Source: Rhineura floridana
Lineage: Eukaryota; Chordata; Lepidosauria; Squamata; Rhineuridae
NCBI RefSeq assembly: GCF_030035675.1
Contig: NC_084482.1
Location: 226,281,943-226,345,942 of the forward strand
Reading direction: 5' to 3'
DNA: 64,000 bases
Below the pieces are notes generated by a model that worked only from the letters and a program-made list of their open reading frames with translations, ran no database searches and was not told the origin of the DNA. How positions within the stretch are numbered: position 1 is the first letter of the stretch; each line of letters begins with the position of its first letter. The position numbers were made by a program, and so were the translations under genes. Positions 34,701-44,850 of the stretch are shown here, piece after piece.

Positions 34701-37700
34701 GTGGGCCATAACTGATTTGGGGTACCAGTTAAAGGTGGGGTCAGAAACTCAGGCACAGGTGCCACATGTAACCCCCTCCATCTGGTCCTCAGGCCACACG
34801 TGCTGCCCAGCCACAACGCCCCTGGCTCCGCTCATCACTCTTCTTGACTGTCTCATGCTTGCCTGGCTGGAGGCTGGAGAGGGGTGTGTGAGTGTGTGCA
34901 GAAACTAGCCTCCTGCACAAAGGCTAAAATTCATATTTGTTCCTCGGCCTGTGTTTGGCTGTGGCCCTGCCTGCCACTGGAATGTGGCCCCTTGAAAGTT
35001 CCCCGGGGGGGATGTGGCCCTTGTGCTGGAAGAGGTTCCCAGGCCCCGATTTCAAGACTGCAAATAATCAAGGCCACAATTAACTAATATATCTTTACCT
35101 CGAGCCGAGAAGGTGATTTTCTTCCTCCATCACTATGGCCACCATGGCCGGCCCTATCATTTAGCGGAGTAACGTGGCCCAGTTAGGAAGCTGATTTTGT
35201 ATGTCATGAGAGGGCAGAAATTTGTTATTAAATGTATTATTGTTGGGGGTGTTATTCTCAGGAAAGAGGGCTTGTGGAATTTTCTGACTTGGGTGTCAAA
35301 ACAATGTGACCAGTTTTAGGCACCATGATTTGAAGGTGGAGGCAGGTACCATTTGCAACACTATCTGAGGGATGGGTTGAGCTGAAGGCTGGGCCCATAT
35401 CGCACCCCTTTCCTTTTGCGAGTCATCAGTATACTTCTGTATTTCTCCAATATGATTATTGCTAAGGGGACACATAGATCATTGCATGCAACAGTGTCTG
35501 AAATCCTGGAGAGCCTTCCAGTCAGTGCAGACAATACTAAGCTAAATGGGCAACCAAAGCAGTGTTAGTGTTATGACCAGCCTAAAGCGAGACTGAAATG
35601 GACCTAGATATTCAGTCTCCTCCAAGCATGCCTGCAGCTGGCCCACCTCCACCTTCTCAATCATCTGGCTCAAAAAAGGGGATATTTGCCACATGGCAAT
35701 AGTTGTTGTCACATTTCTATCCAAATGTTAAACACCATAATCCAAGGAGATATATAAGGAGTGAGATGATCTTTCAGGGATCCTGGCTTAAAGCTGTAGA
35801 GTGCTTTATACAACAAAACCAGCAGCTTGATTTTAGCTCAGTAGCTAATTGGCAGCCAGTGAGCCATGCTGAGATAGAAATACAATGAATGAATGAATGA
35901 ATGAATGAATGAATGAGGGCTGCCTTGCAGGGAAAAGGGAATACCTGCCATGGCTGTAGGTTTTGAAGTTCCAACCTGTGCCTGGATCTAGGTGAATAAG
36001 CAGCATTTAAAGCCTCTGCTACAGCCTGGACAATGGCGTTGGTACTGTGGATGTCTTGAGATGCAACCCTCTGAAGCTCCCCCGGGGGCAAGTGCTCCAG
36101 TTTCTCCTTCTCTGTACATCTTGTCCAGCCTCTCATGGACAACACATGCTTGGAATAGGAACAAAAAAATGCTCTCTTCCAAAACTGTTCAACAGGACAG
36201 TCGTGTGTTTCATTACCATCACGTTTGGTCCTCTTGTTTGCCTTTATTAAGGCAAAAGAGCCAAGGAGGTGCTGAAACAAGTCAAAAGTGTAATACAAGA
36301 TCGCGTTGACATCTTGCACAATGGTGGTGATCCAGACTTTCCCTCCTGTTTGTATCTTTTCAAGTATGAGTTGTACCAAAGCAATTACAAGAAGTTCATA
36401 CTGAGAGTCTGCATAGTAAACAAATGCGTTGACTTGTGTCCAAATGGCAGGTGGTTCACTATGAAACAACAGGGATAGACGTTCTTGGAGTACCTTTTCT
36501 GAGAAGGCAACACAAATCCCACTACTGATCAGCAGAGGTGTCAAGGCGCTCTGGAACTTTTCTCCATTGTCATTGTCTGGAGCAAAAATGCCGATCCACG
36601 TCCATCCAAAATGCAGGAGTAACTTAACAATCCCCAGGCACTGATATTCTTCCTTTGGGGCCATCTTGTAGACAGAGGGGAACTGAGTTTTGTCATTAAT
36701 GGCAAGGCCATAACTCAGCTGGTGAGGAAAGAAAGATGGGTGTCATGATGATGGGTGGGGAATAGGGATGGGTGACCATTTTAATTCAGTTTTCATGTCA
36801 AGCCAAATCTATCAAATCCCCACTTTACTTGAATTCCTTGAAAATTTGCACTTACTTGAATTTTGCAATGCACTTCGCCAAACACCGTTGACAAGAATGG
36901 CTGTATCAGGGGAAACTGTGCATTACAATGCACATATGAGTTAACGTAACAAGCAAAACTTCATTATATGTTGAGAAACGGCTTGCAAAGGTATATACAT
37001 TAATCAAAACTGTGTTTATTAGGAGAAATTCGAACTAAATTGCTGGAGAATTCTCATGAGGACTTTTTTTCAAAAAAAAATGGCAAAGCAGAAGTGTGGA
37101 GAATAGAATTTAAGATCGGGGAAAAATAGAAACTGAAAGAACCGAAATTAACAGATCTTTCCATCCATAGTGTCGAGTGTGAGTGTCAGAACTCATACCT
37201 GGGATAGTTGTTGCCCTCCAGCTGTTGTTTATTTATTTATTTTATTTATTTATTACATTTATATACCGCCCCATAGCCGAAGCTCTCTGGGTGGTTTACA
37301 GCAATTAAAAACAATAAAAACAAATATACAAATTTTAAAATACAAAAAAATAAATTAAAAACACAATTAAAAACCCATCGCTGATCTGGGCCATTCTATC
37401 CATGGATCAAAGCAACAGCGCTTTACCTTCGCAACTGAACGACAACTGTTGAAAGGGAGTAAAATCTTGCATTTGAATTATTATTATTTATTATTATTTA
37501 TTAAATTTATATACCGCCCGACTAGCAATAGCTCTCTGGGCGGTGAAGACACTGAGTCAGGCCATTGCTCCATGTAGCTCAGTGCTGTCTGCACTGACAG
37601 GCAGTGGCTGCCCACGGTTTGCCTGGAGATGTTGGGAGTTGAACCTGGGGCCTCCTGCATGCAACACAAATACTCTACCACTGAGCCATATTCTGATCCT

Positions 37701-39716
37701 TGGGCACCCTTGATTGTGGTGGCATACTGAGAATGGTGCAGCTGATTTTGCCGCCTATCCCCATCCATACCTGAGGGATTTTGTAGTTGCCCGACATGGC
37801 TGAAATCTGCTCGGAGATGTCAGAATTGCCCCCTTCAAAAACTGCCAGCAGGTTACTCCTTTTCCCACAACTGTAGTTCGGGATGTTGCTTTCGCCACCA
37901 GCCAGCAGGTCTATCATGGCATCGGAAGTAATTCTCCCATCAAAGAGATTCTCATAGATGTTGTAGCCCAGGGTGACGTTGGGGAGGAGCCTGGGGTTCT
38001 GGTTGACCTCGTGAATGGCAGCCAGGAGGGACCAGACGAGCCAGTACCTCATAGCTGTCTTCCTGCAATAAATAAGTAAATAAATAAATGGTGGTTGGAA
38101 AGAGCTCCAAAGGATATCGCCATACGACAATGGAACCAATGACCTAGGGAGGTAGTGGGCTCTCCGACACTGGAGGCATTCAAGGGGCAGCTGGACAGCC
38201 ATCTGTCGGGAATGCTTTGATTTAGATTCCTGAATTGAGCAGGGGGTTGGACTCGATGGCCTTAAGAGGCCCCTTCCAACTCTACTATTCTATGATTCTA
38301 AATGTGGTATAGTTCACTAGTTTTCATACATTATTTTGGAGCTGGGGTGGGTGTGTGAATGGGAGATTTGCAGCTCCTGTTTGGCTTGTCACCCATTTCT
38401 TTCCCTGGTCTATCCATTCTCTCATCAACCTCAAGGCAAGGAGAGTTTCTCAGACCTGGTACACCAATTCCTCCTTCCTGGTGGTTACTCCAGAGAGGGA
38501 CTTGGGAAGGGGAAAAACATAACATGCCCTCCAAAATATCAGAGAAAAATACTTGTAAATAATGGCACTCCCAGATTTGTTCTTTGGGGGGGGGGGCTAG
38601 GATCTAATCACATCCCTGCAAATCCAGGTGGCACAATGAGAGATGATTTGGTGCTCATTCAACAAACGCCCTCCTGACCGCCACCAAAAGTCAGACTCCT
38701 TGCAGAGAGGAAGTGATGGGGAAATGCCTGGAAACTACAGGATAGCAATTGCTTGGCGTAATGTCATGGAACTTTCCCGCAAACAAATCAGAATGAATGC
38801 CTAGTTCATAGCTGATGCTGTCTGTCGGTCCTGCATACTCTGGGCAAACAAATCTGGATGAATGCTCAAAAAACTGGAAGAGACCTAAAACACCCTGTCA
38901 GTTGGATTTGGCCTGAGGTCCTGTACACATTCAAAACATTCAACAGCATTTGCTATCTAACAGATATGTTGTTATTGGAAAGGGGCAGGGAATAGAGGGG
39001 GAAGCCCTTTGCTGGCATTTTAAGACATAATGTTATGGGTTTGGGGTTGAGATGGATGATTTCTGAGTCCCCTTCCAGCCTCTGATTTGGAACCTGCACC
39101 TGGAGGTGGGCTCTGCAGTGGATAAATCAGCTCCTGGTTAGATGAGTCTCTTTTGTTAATCTAATAGAGTGGCCAGGTGGGCTAATGGGTCTATCAAGTG
39201 CCTGAGGAAAGGCTGGGAACTGGAGGCAGGCAGAGAGGCTGGCTCTCTGCATCATGGCTTTGGGGTGCCTCATGACAGATGCTATTGAAGTTAGCTGATT
39301 CATAGGGTCGCCATAAGTCATGACCGACTTGAAGGCACATAACATGTTCTGAATTGTTTTTCTTATATTGTTTTGTTCCTGATACAGAAGCTGCTTTGAG
39401 GTCACCTGGTGATGAAAACCATTATACAAATATATTAAACAGGCAAGCAAGCAAAGAAACAAATAAATAAATAAAAGATGGTTACTTGCCCAGATGTCTT
39501 GGAAAAAGGAGGCTTGGAGAACACAAATGGTTGAAAGAAACCCAGTCGTGGAGACAGGACTCCACTAATGAGGTGGTCTCCTGACAAGTAATAGTTCACA
39601 GCTTCATTTTGATCTCTGATCAGATTCAAGGGGCATTTGGCCCTCATCGTCCCACAGATTTCGTGGACCGCTAGCAGCAGGAGGAGGAGGAGGAGGAGGA
39701 GGAGGAAGAGAATCAT
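21886..39716 (-). CDS. V2R gene 3: complete six-exon vomeronasal type-2 receptor
   Basis: Second full family C receptor. Exons 39716-39490, 38062-37771, 36718-35945, 34605-34378, 27546-27420 and 22796-21886 join in phase to 2559 nt, or 852 residues plus stop, with no internal stop. Domain order is as in gene 1: leader with a run of ten or more leucines, flytrap (exons 2-4), NCD3G (exon 5), seven helices (exon 6). Intron 4 (6.8 kb) and intron 5 (4.6 kb) are far longer than in gene 1 (2.1 and 0.6 kb) because of LINE insertions. Intron 1 seems to use a GC donor (TCTGG|GCAAGT), the only choice that keeps phase. The ligand exon differs from gene 1 at more than a third of residues, so a different ligand range is likely. 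Intact by sequence; expression unknown. Confidence 0.86.
22830..23115 (+). mobile_element. BovB LINE fragment near gene 3 exon 6 acceptor
   Basis: Encodes [31 protein letters not shown] and [17 protein letters not shown]; ends GACTTGATGGCACATAACAA. Gene 1 has uninterrupted sequence at the same point. Starts about 33 nt upstream of the exon 6 splice acceptor. Confidence 0.82.
23652..27390 (+). mobile_element. L2-clade LINE inserted in gene 3 intron 5
   Basis: Endonuclease part ([30 protein letters not shown]), RT part ([46 protein letters not shown]) and C-terminus ([20 protein letters not shown]). Tail of ATAAATAAATAA. Flanked by the 10-bp direct repeat AAAGGCATTT (23642-23651 and 27391-27400). 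5' truncated; frame broken by stops and by a 790-bp insertion at 25190-25979. Confidence 0.88.
25190..25979. mobile_element. 790-bp inverted-repeat element nested in L2
   Basis: Splits L2 where the sister copy at 52335 is continuous. Ends GGCTGCTTTCATAC and (inverted) GGGTGATTTCACAC are imperfect inverted repeats, flanked by 3-bp TAT (25187-25189 and 25980-25982). Subterminal TTTCACACTGCAGT occurs at both ends in opposite orientation. No coding capacity. The 3-bp duplication hints at PIF/Harbinger, unproven. Confidence 0.65.
27420..27546 (-). CDS. V2R gene 3 exon 5 (NCD3G)
   Basis: 127 nt. Encodes [19 protein letters not shown] and [17 protein letters not shown]. Donor GGAAG|GTGAG. An L2 LINE begins only 29 nt past the donor. 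Confidence 0.9.
27835..28161. mobile_element. Long-TIR fold-back MITE in gene 3 intron 4
   Basis: Nearly identical to 5118-5441 and in the paralogous position, so it was present before the shared 3' parts of genes 1 and 3 separated. Confidence 0.75.
28162..30009. other. Gene 3 intron 4, proximal part
   Basis: 28162-28310 continues the close match to gene 1. 28805-29060 matches 5620-5800 more loosely. 29500-30005 is C/T- and GA-rich with an imperfect (GT)n near 29825. No exon or RNA gene seen. Confidence 0.5.
30461..30775 (-). mobile_element. BovB LINE 3' end fragment, antisense
   Basis: Minus-strand frame reads [33 protein letters not shown] and [17 protein letters not shown]. Sense with respect to gene 3, in intron 4. 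Confidence 0.82.
30945..31145 (-). repeat. Sauria-type SINE
   Basis: Minus-strand tRNA-like head with box B CCAGGGTTTGAATCC, body GAGGAAGGCAATGGTAAACC, and BovB-like tail at 30955-31010. Confidence 0.72.
31398..33202. other. Gene 3 intron 4, middle part
   Basis: 31850-31990 and 32840-33180 match gene 1 intron 4 (5940-6030 and 6180-6640). A LINE tail lies at 32035-32200. No exon seen. Confidence 0.5.
33203..33560 (+). repeat. L2 LINE 3' end fragment
   Basis: Matches 27080-27390 (TTAAATATTAGACAGGCACC, CTTTCAACAAGCCTTTTAAG), ending in TAATAAATAAATAAA. Confidence 0.7.
33829..33948 (-). pseudogene. Truncated extra V2R exon 4 inside gene 3 intron 4
   Basis: 120 nt matching the 3' half of exon 4 ([20 protein letters not shown] to WPLQFNK), with a normal-looking donor AAG|GTCGGG. 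The 5' half and the acceptor are missing; homology stops at 33948. Its end [13 protein letters not shown] resembles gene 4 exon 4 more than gene 3 exon 4, so it is probably a relic of another copy. Confidence 0.82.
34036..34215 (+). repeat. Second 5S rRNA-derived SINE, diverged
   Basis: Contains GGCTATGGCCTGAAGGCGC, CTGAAACTGAGCAGGTCTGG and GTGCCTGGATGGGAGACC in 5S order, matching the 5S internal control region. Ends in an A-rich CAAACAAACAAATAATA tail. Lies in gene 3 intron 4, antisense to the gene. Confidence 0.72.
34378..34605 (-). CDS. V2R gene 3 exon 4
   Basis: 228 nt. Starts [18 protein letters not shown] and ends WPLKFNK. Acceptor CCTAG, donor AAG|GTAGGG. About 82% identical to gene 1 exon 4 at protein level by my count (14 of 76 residues differ). 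Confidence 0.9.
35505..35870. repeat. SINE scrap and antisense L2 RT fragment in gene 3 intron 3
   Basis: 35505-35545 is a tRNA-SINE 3' piece. 35542-35724 on the minus strand encodes [20 protein letters not shown] and GPFQSRF, an L2 RT fragment. 35771-35870 is shared with 55117-55207 in gene 4. Confidence 0.6.
35945..36718 (-). CDS. V2R gene 3 exon 3 (main ligand-binding exon)
   Basis: 774 nt (258 codons). Starts [19 protein letters not shown]; carries [29 protein letters not shown] and GWTRCTE; ends LQPWQ. Acceptor CACCAG, donor CAG|GTATTC. A (GAAT)n tract lies about 30 nt into intron 3 (35883-35916). Confidence 0.9.
37205..37545 (-). repeat. LINE 3' tails in gene 3 intron 2
   Basis: Two antisense tails with ATATACCGCCC and GCTCTCTGGG signatures (37218-37360 and 37478-37545). 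Confidence 0.55.
37548..37690 (-). repeat. tRNA-headed SINE in gene 3 intron 2
   Basis: Minus strand ATGGCTCAGTGGTAGAGTAT head, box B CAGGTTCAACTCCC. Orthologous in position to 10405-10566. Confidence 0.75.
37771..38062 (-). CDS. V2R gene 3 exon 2
   Basis: 292 nt, acceptor ATTGCAG, donor CAG|GTATGG. Encodes [20 protein letters not shown], then [17 protein letters not shown] and [12 protein letters not shown]. Confidence 0.9.
38110..38305 (+). repeat. CR1 LINE 3' end in gene 3 intron 1
   Basis: GTGGGCTCTCCGACACTGG, GAGCAGGGGGTTGGACTCG and CTATTCTATGATTCTA, the CR1 3' end with its octamer repeat. Related copies at 41145-41336 and 41766-41870 (plus) and 54990-55120 (minus). Confidence 0.78.
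39490..39716 (-). CDS. V2R gene 3 exon 1 (leucine-rich leader)
   Basis: 227 nt ending in phase 2. Encodes MILF, a long leucine run made by a CCT/CTC-type microsatellite (GAG repeats on the plus strand near 39675-39705), then [18 protein letters not shown]. The exon end is set at 39490 by alignment with gene 1, giving donor GCAAGT. Confidence 0.82.
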
Positions 39717-39835
39717 TTTGGCTTTGCCTGCTACACTGTCCTCATCTTGCAGGGCCTCTGCTTAGATGGGTGCAGCCCAGGCAGGATTTCAGAGCCGACG
39801 GGAATGACTGCAGGAGGAGAGGAAGCCTTGTACCA

Positions 39836-39962
39836 CGTTAGACCCTTGTTGTGCCTAGCTCAGGGCCACCAACATGGACTGGCAGGCCTCTCCCAGCCCT
39901 GCCTGGAGACAGCAAGGATTGCATGCAAAGTTGCTTCTCCGCCCACTGAGCTACAGCCCTTT
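39836..39962 (-). repeat. tRNA-headed SINE 5' of gene 3
   Basis: AGGGCTGTAGCTCAGTGGGC on the minus strand; partial body. Confidence 0.6.
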
Positions 39963-40025
39963 ATCTACAAATAAAGATTCCAGTCCTCATGGTTCTGAAT
40001 AAAGGAACATAAACACCAAACTCAT

Positions 40026-40193
40026 ACCATTGGTCTATCCAGCTCAGTATTTGCTACATTATTTGGCAATGACTCTCGGAGGTTTCAGACAGGGGGCCTC
40101 TAACTGCCCTACCTGGAGATGCCAGGGATTGAGCCTGGGGATTCCCGGATGCAAAGGGGCTGCTCTGCCTCTGCGCGACGGCTCTTCCCTTGC
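40026..40193 (-). repeat. tRNA-headed SINE upstream of gene 3
   Basis: Body CCATTGGTCTATCCAGCTCA and head-side CCAGGGATTGAGCCTGGGG on the plus strand; tandem with the SINE at 39836. Confidence 0.65.
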
Positions 40194-40194
40194 T

Positions 40195-40550
40195 CGGACA
40201 GAGCCCCCTGCATCTGCCCTAACTCTTACCCTCATCCCCCTCAGGTTTCACCATCCACGGAGTCCTTTATGCATCAGCTTTGCACGAGCGTCTCCAATCC
40301 ATTCGAGGCATGGCTTCATCCTGCTCTTGATCGCTGTTGGAAGCAATCAGAGGGAGAAAAGCCACCCTGGAGCTTTGGCAAGAGTCCAGAATAAATCACT
40401 GTGATTTGGAAAATTACCGGGAAAGCAGCAGCCCCACCTCTGCGGTGTCCTGGATGTGGCGCGGCTCCAAGCGCAGGTGTGTGGTTGCCAAGAAACATGT
40501 TTGTGCAAAACCACGCAGGCCACCAAGCAATATTCTGAGAAGAGGTCAGC
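40195..40550. other. Conserved upstream block of gene 3 (promoter candidate)
   Basis: Counterpart of 14155-14478, in the same place relative to exon 1. A weaker third relative lies at 42285-42400 in the spacer before unit 4. Confidence 0.4.
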
Positions 40551-41144
40551 AAAGTGGAAACTGAGCTTGACGTTTCTTTTCTTATAGAGCTGAAATGGGT
40601 GACCTCTGTCCCAGGCACCAAATGTGGCCCTCCAAGCCTCTCTCTATGGCCCTTGGCATTCTCCCTTGTCTGTGCCCATACTCCAGCCCACACTGTTCAT
40701 TGGCCCTACCCCAAAGCCTCCCCCAGGGCTTTCACCTGGCTGGAATGTGCTCTTCAACTGTGATAATGCCTCTTGGATGGGTGGGTGGAGAGGGGTGTTT
40801 GTGTGTGGAAGGGCTCTGCTTTTTGCCTGGCTGGAATGTAGTGGGTTGTAGAATGATAGGAGCCACATTCATTGCTCCACCTACTTTTGACTCTAGCTCC
40901 ACCCACCATTCGCATGCAGCACCCCAGAAGGTTGCCAGCTAAGGGATGCGGACGTCAGGTCGACAAATGTTCCCCACCCCTTGTTGGACAAAAACACCAT
41001 CACAAAATCCAAGAGCTTTTTGGGGCGTAGTCAAAAGTGCATGTAACTTGGGAAGGTTCCTGCTGAGCATTTTGAGGTCCTGACACAGACCATGGAGCCA
41101 CCTTGTGCCAGTGTTTCCCACTCTGAGAAGCTGAACTTTGTAAC
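40551..41144. other. Spacer upstream of gene 3
   Basis: Partly similar to 19665-20040 upstream of pseudogene 2. No gene or RNA seen. Confidence 0.45.
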
Positions 41145-41336
41145 TGTTAGAGCCATACGACAATGGAACCGATTACCTAGAGAGGTAGTGGGCTCTCCGA
41201 CACTGGAGGCCTTCAAGAGGCAGCTGGACAGCCATCTGTCAGGAATGCTTTGATTTGGATTCCTGCATTGAGCAGGGGGTTGGACTGGATGGCCTTATGG
41301 GCCCCTTCCGACTCTACTATTCTATGACTCTATGAA
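41145..41336 (+). repeat. CR1 LINE 3' end
   Basis: Same subfamily as 38110-38305, ending CTATTCTATGACTCTATGA. Confidence 0.78.
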
Positions 41337-41765
41337 GCTTCCCAAGATTTCTGGCAAGGAAGGGCCATTGCCCAGCCCAGTCCCTTTCATGCCCCCCCCG
41401 CACTGAAGTGGAGCAGATGCATTGCTGGGTGGGGGAGTCTCACTCTCTTGGCAAGTGAATGACTTGTGGTGTCTCAGTGCTTTGTGTGTGTGGTGTGTGT
41501 GTGTGGGATCCTAAGGCCCACAGAGCAATCAGCCTTCCAGGCCTCTTCTCAAGCCACAACCCTCACTGGCCATGCTTTGCATCTCCTTGGGTGCTTTGGG
41601 CTGCCCGGGCAGAATATATCCTAAACTCCTATAATGAGTCTTCCTTGCCTGGATGGAGGGTGGAGAGTGGTATTGATTTTCTTCATTTATTTAACAGAAT
41701 TTATAAAAGAACTCAGCATTTTGAGGGGTTCTTTCTTTTGTCTGTCCTGAACATCAGGAAAAACA

Positions 41766-41870
41766 GCCATCTGTCGGGAATGCTTTGATTTGGATTCCTG
41801 CATTAAGCAAGGGGTTGGACTTGATGGCCTTACAGGCCCCTTCCAACTCTACTATTCTATGATTCTATGC
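41766..41870 (+). repeat. CR1 LINE 3' end, short
   Basis: Starts CAGCCATCTGTCGGGAATGC and ends CTATTCTATGATTCTATG. Confidence 0.75.
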
Positions 41871-44721
41871 ATTCCAGCTTAGTAGGCTAAAGAGACAGCA
41901 CAAATGAAAGGATTTGTAGCTGACCTACTACATTATAAAATATTATAACAGTATAATTCCCAAAGAATATGTGTTTATTTATTGTTGGAATATAAGAATT
42001 CCCCATTAGCGGCACACTCCAAAATGCCTTGTGATAAAATGAAGCTTTGGGATGAACAACATGCTGGGGTTTCCCACATGGGACATCCTCTGTAGCATGA
42101 TTTGGGGTGGCCAAGGCATTATTTTGGGATTGCAGAGAAACATATAAACCTCCGTTTTTTTTATTAACGGTGCTGATTCAGTTTTGCTTCAAACTTTTTG
42201 AACTAACAACCAGGTTTAGTCTTTATATTTATGTAATTGAACTCAAAGGCAACCTTTGGGAAACAGTGAATAAATCACTACAATTTTGTAATTATAGGGG
42301 GAGGAGGTTGCATCACCTTTGCAACATGCTGGAGTCTGCATGAGTCAAATAGCAAGTGCATAGCTGGAGGGGGTGGGAAAATACATTTGTGAGAACTCAC
42401 CAAAATGGTCTCCATAGACTTGAGACGGGGGCAGGGAGGGGGGAAAGATCAGTTTGGTCTGAATTTCACTGACAAAACACCTTCATTAAGAGCCTGGTCC
42501 AAGGAATTATTTTGGGGTGTACATGAATGTCTGCACCACACTTTGCCAACCTGGTGCCGTCCAGGTGCTGTTGGAGTAAAAATCCCATCAGCCACAGCAA
42601 TCACACCAGGTTAGCAAAGGCTGGTGTACACAAGACAGACATGTTACAGCTGAACATTATGAGGCAATGGCTCCCCAGGATCCCAAGCTCAGAAGGATGT
42701 TCTCTGGCCCTGATCCCGACTTCCCCAAGTGAGCCTCTGTTGCTGGGTAAACAGGTTTTGCCAGCCAAGCACAAAGGGAGGCAGCCCTTAATACTCACTT
42801 CTCTCCATATTAGCCTAGCCTTTGGGGCTGTGAAATCTGTGTACCTGATTGGTTTGGTAGGATTCATGCACTGCATCCTGTGACATCCCTGACCATTCCG
42901 TGCTCTCTAGTCCAGCATCCTGGTCCAGCAGAGGCTTCACTTGGGAACCCATAAACAGGACCCATTTCCAACAGCATTCCCCCCACTTGTGGTTCCTTAC
43001 AGCTACTCTTCAGAGGCATATTGGATATTACATAGCCGTAGCAGATAGTAGTCACTCATAGCCCCTCCTTCCATGAATTTGTCTAATAGATAGGTGCCTT
43101 CAGCAGCTGGATAAGAAACAGAAGTTAAACAGGTGCATTCAGTAAGGAGGAAAGACTTCACCTGTGGAATTTCTGCATGCTGTGGACCTGTCAAAAAAGG
43201 CCACGGATATCAGGAAAACATAAGAACAGCCTGGTTGCTGCTACAGGCCCAAGGCCCTTCTAGTCCACCACCCTGTCCTCACAGTGGCCAATCACATCCG
43301 CAAGGGGAAGAAGGAAGTCCACAGGCATGTGACCAGTGCTGCTGCTGCAGCTGCAGTACTCTTTCTCCTTGTTCTTCCCAGCAACTGATCTTCAGAGGCG
43401 TTCTGACAGTGGACAGAGAAGACTGGTTAAAAATGACCCAACATAAATGGATTGCTTCCAGCCATTCTGCATGTCTGAAGTTGCCTTCTGCTGAATCAGA
43501 CTGTTGACATCTCTAGCTCAGGATTGTCTACCCCGGAAGAAGAGTGCCTCTGCAGGGGCTCAAGAGAGAAGGGCCTTTTCCTCAGCCCTTCTGCCTTTAC
43601 AGACTCACCCAATGGCCACTAGGTTGATGGGGAAGCCAGGTTTGCCATTATAGTGCTGCTTCTGTGGAGAGTAGGGGGCCAAGTTGGTCATTTTCAGTTC
43701 CTTCTGTCTCTCATTTTTCAAGTCTTCAGTTCTCCACATTTCTGCAGCAATTTTTTATTTTACTTTTTAAAAAAAAAACTCAAGAAAATTCTTCAGCATT
43801 TCTTGCTATACTATAATGTTGTAAAATTCCAAATTTGTCCCTGGGCCCAATAAGTTGGTGATCACTGGTCTAAGGGGGTGGGGGCTGGTAAGGGCAGAGG
43901 AAATGGAAGGAGCTAGAGAGGTCCAAAGGAGCTCTGATATTGGGGTTGCAAAGGAGAAAGGAAGGAGGATAGCAAAGTTGCAAATCCCTGATTTTCTTCT
44001 TTGCACCTCCAACATCCATGCAAGCCTATAGTGAGGTTGATGAGTGAATCAGGTGTTGGGGTGGTGTAGGTAGGGTTGGCAAGCAAATCAAGAAGGGGCA
44101 CAGCCCCTACTAAGTGCATTTTAGTGCATTTTGTCTTAATAAACACATTTTTGTATGAAGTTTTAACTAATGTACACATTTTCACAAGGAATTCTTTGTA
44201 ATACAAGGAATTTTTCAATGTTATTTGCAGTAATATATTTGCTTTATGCACACTTTCCCCTTATATGAATTTTTGTAAACATTGTTTGCTTGTAGAACAG
44301 CATTGTGGAATTCAAATAAGTGCAAATTTTGAAGGATGGCTATGTTTTAAGTCTCATCTTGTTTGGGATAGTATGAATATGAAATATTCAGCTTGAAATG
44401 CAAACTGAATGGAATTTTTCCTCCATCTATAGTGGAAAGTGCATCAGGTTGGCCCTACACTCCACCCCTCTGCAATTGCTGCATGTTTATGTTACGTGCA
44501 CCCTCCATTCCGTGTTGAGGAAAAAAATTATACTAACAGTTTTTGGGGTGTATTTCTATCCCAATACAATTTCTAATGTATGGTGGAATGATATTTTGTT
44601 GCCAGATAACATTTGTTTCTGTGGGATGTCAGAAGTGTGGTTGACAATATCCAAATACCCAAAGCCAGAAAACACTAATTCAGAGGAGGAAGAATTTTTC
44701 TCTGTTCATAATTTTTCTCAT
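41871..44721. other. Spacer between units 3 and 4
   Basis: 42285-42400 resembles the V2R upstream block. 42600-43190 resembles 660-1060 and 14920-15030 (old shared 3' flank, with the empty MITE site at 43081). 43221-43440 is an antisense CR1 3' end. 44420-44500 resembles 15966-16050. No gene seen. Confidence 0.5.
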
Positions 44722-44850
44722 TCCATAAAGGAAGCCACAGACCTGAACTTACAGGATCTGAACAGGGTGGTTCATGACAGATGCTCTTGGAGTTCGCTGA
44801 TTCGTAAGGTCGCCATAAGGCATAGTCGACTTGGAGGCACATAACAGCAA
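44722..44850 (+). repeat. BovB LINE 3' end, short
   Basis: [19 protein letters not shown] frame and tail CGACTTGGAGGCACATAACA. Confidence 0.78.
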
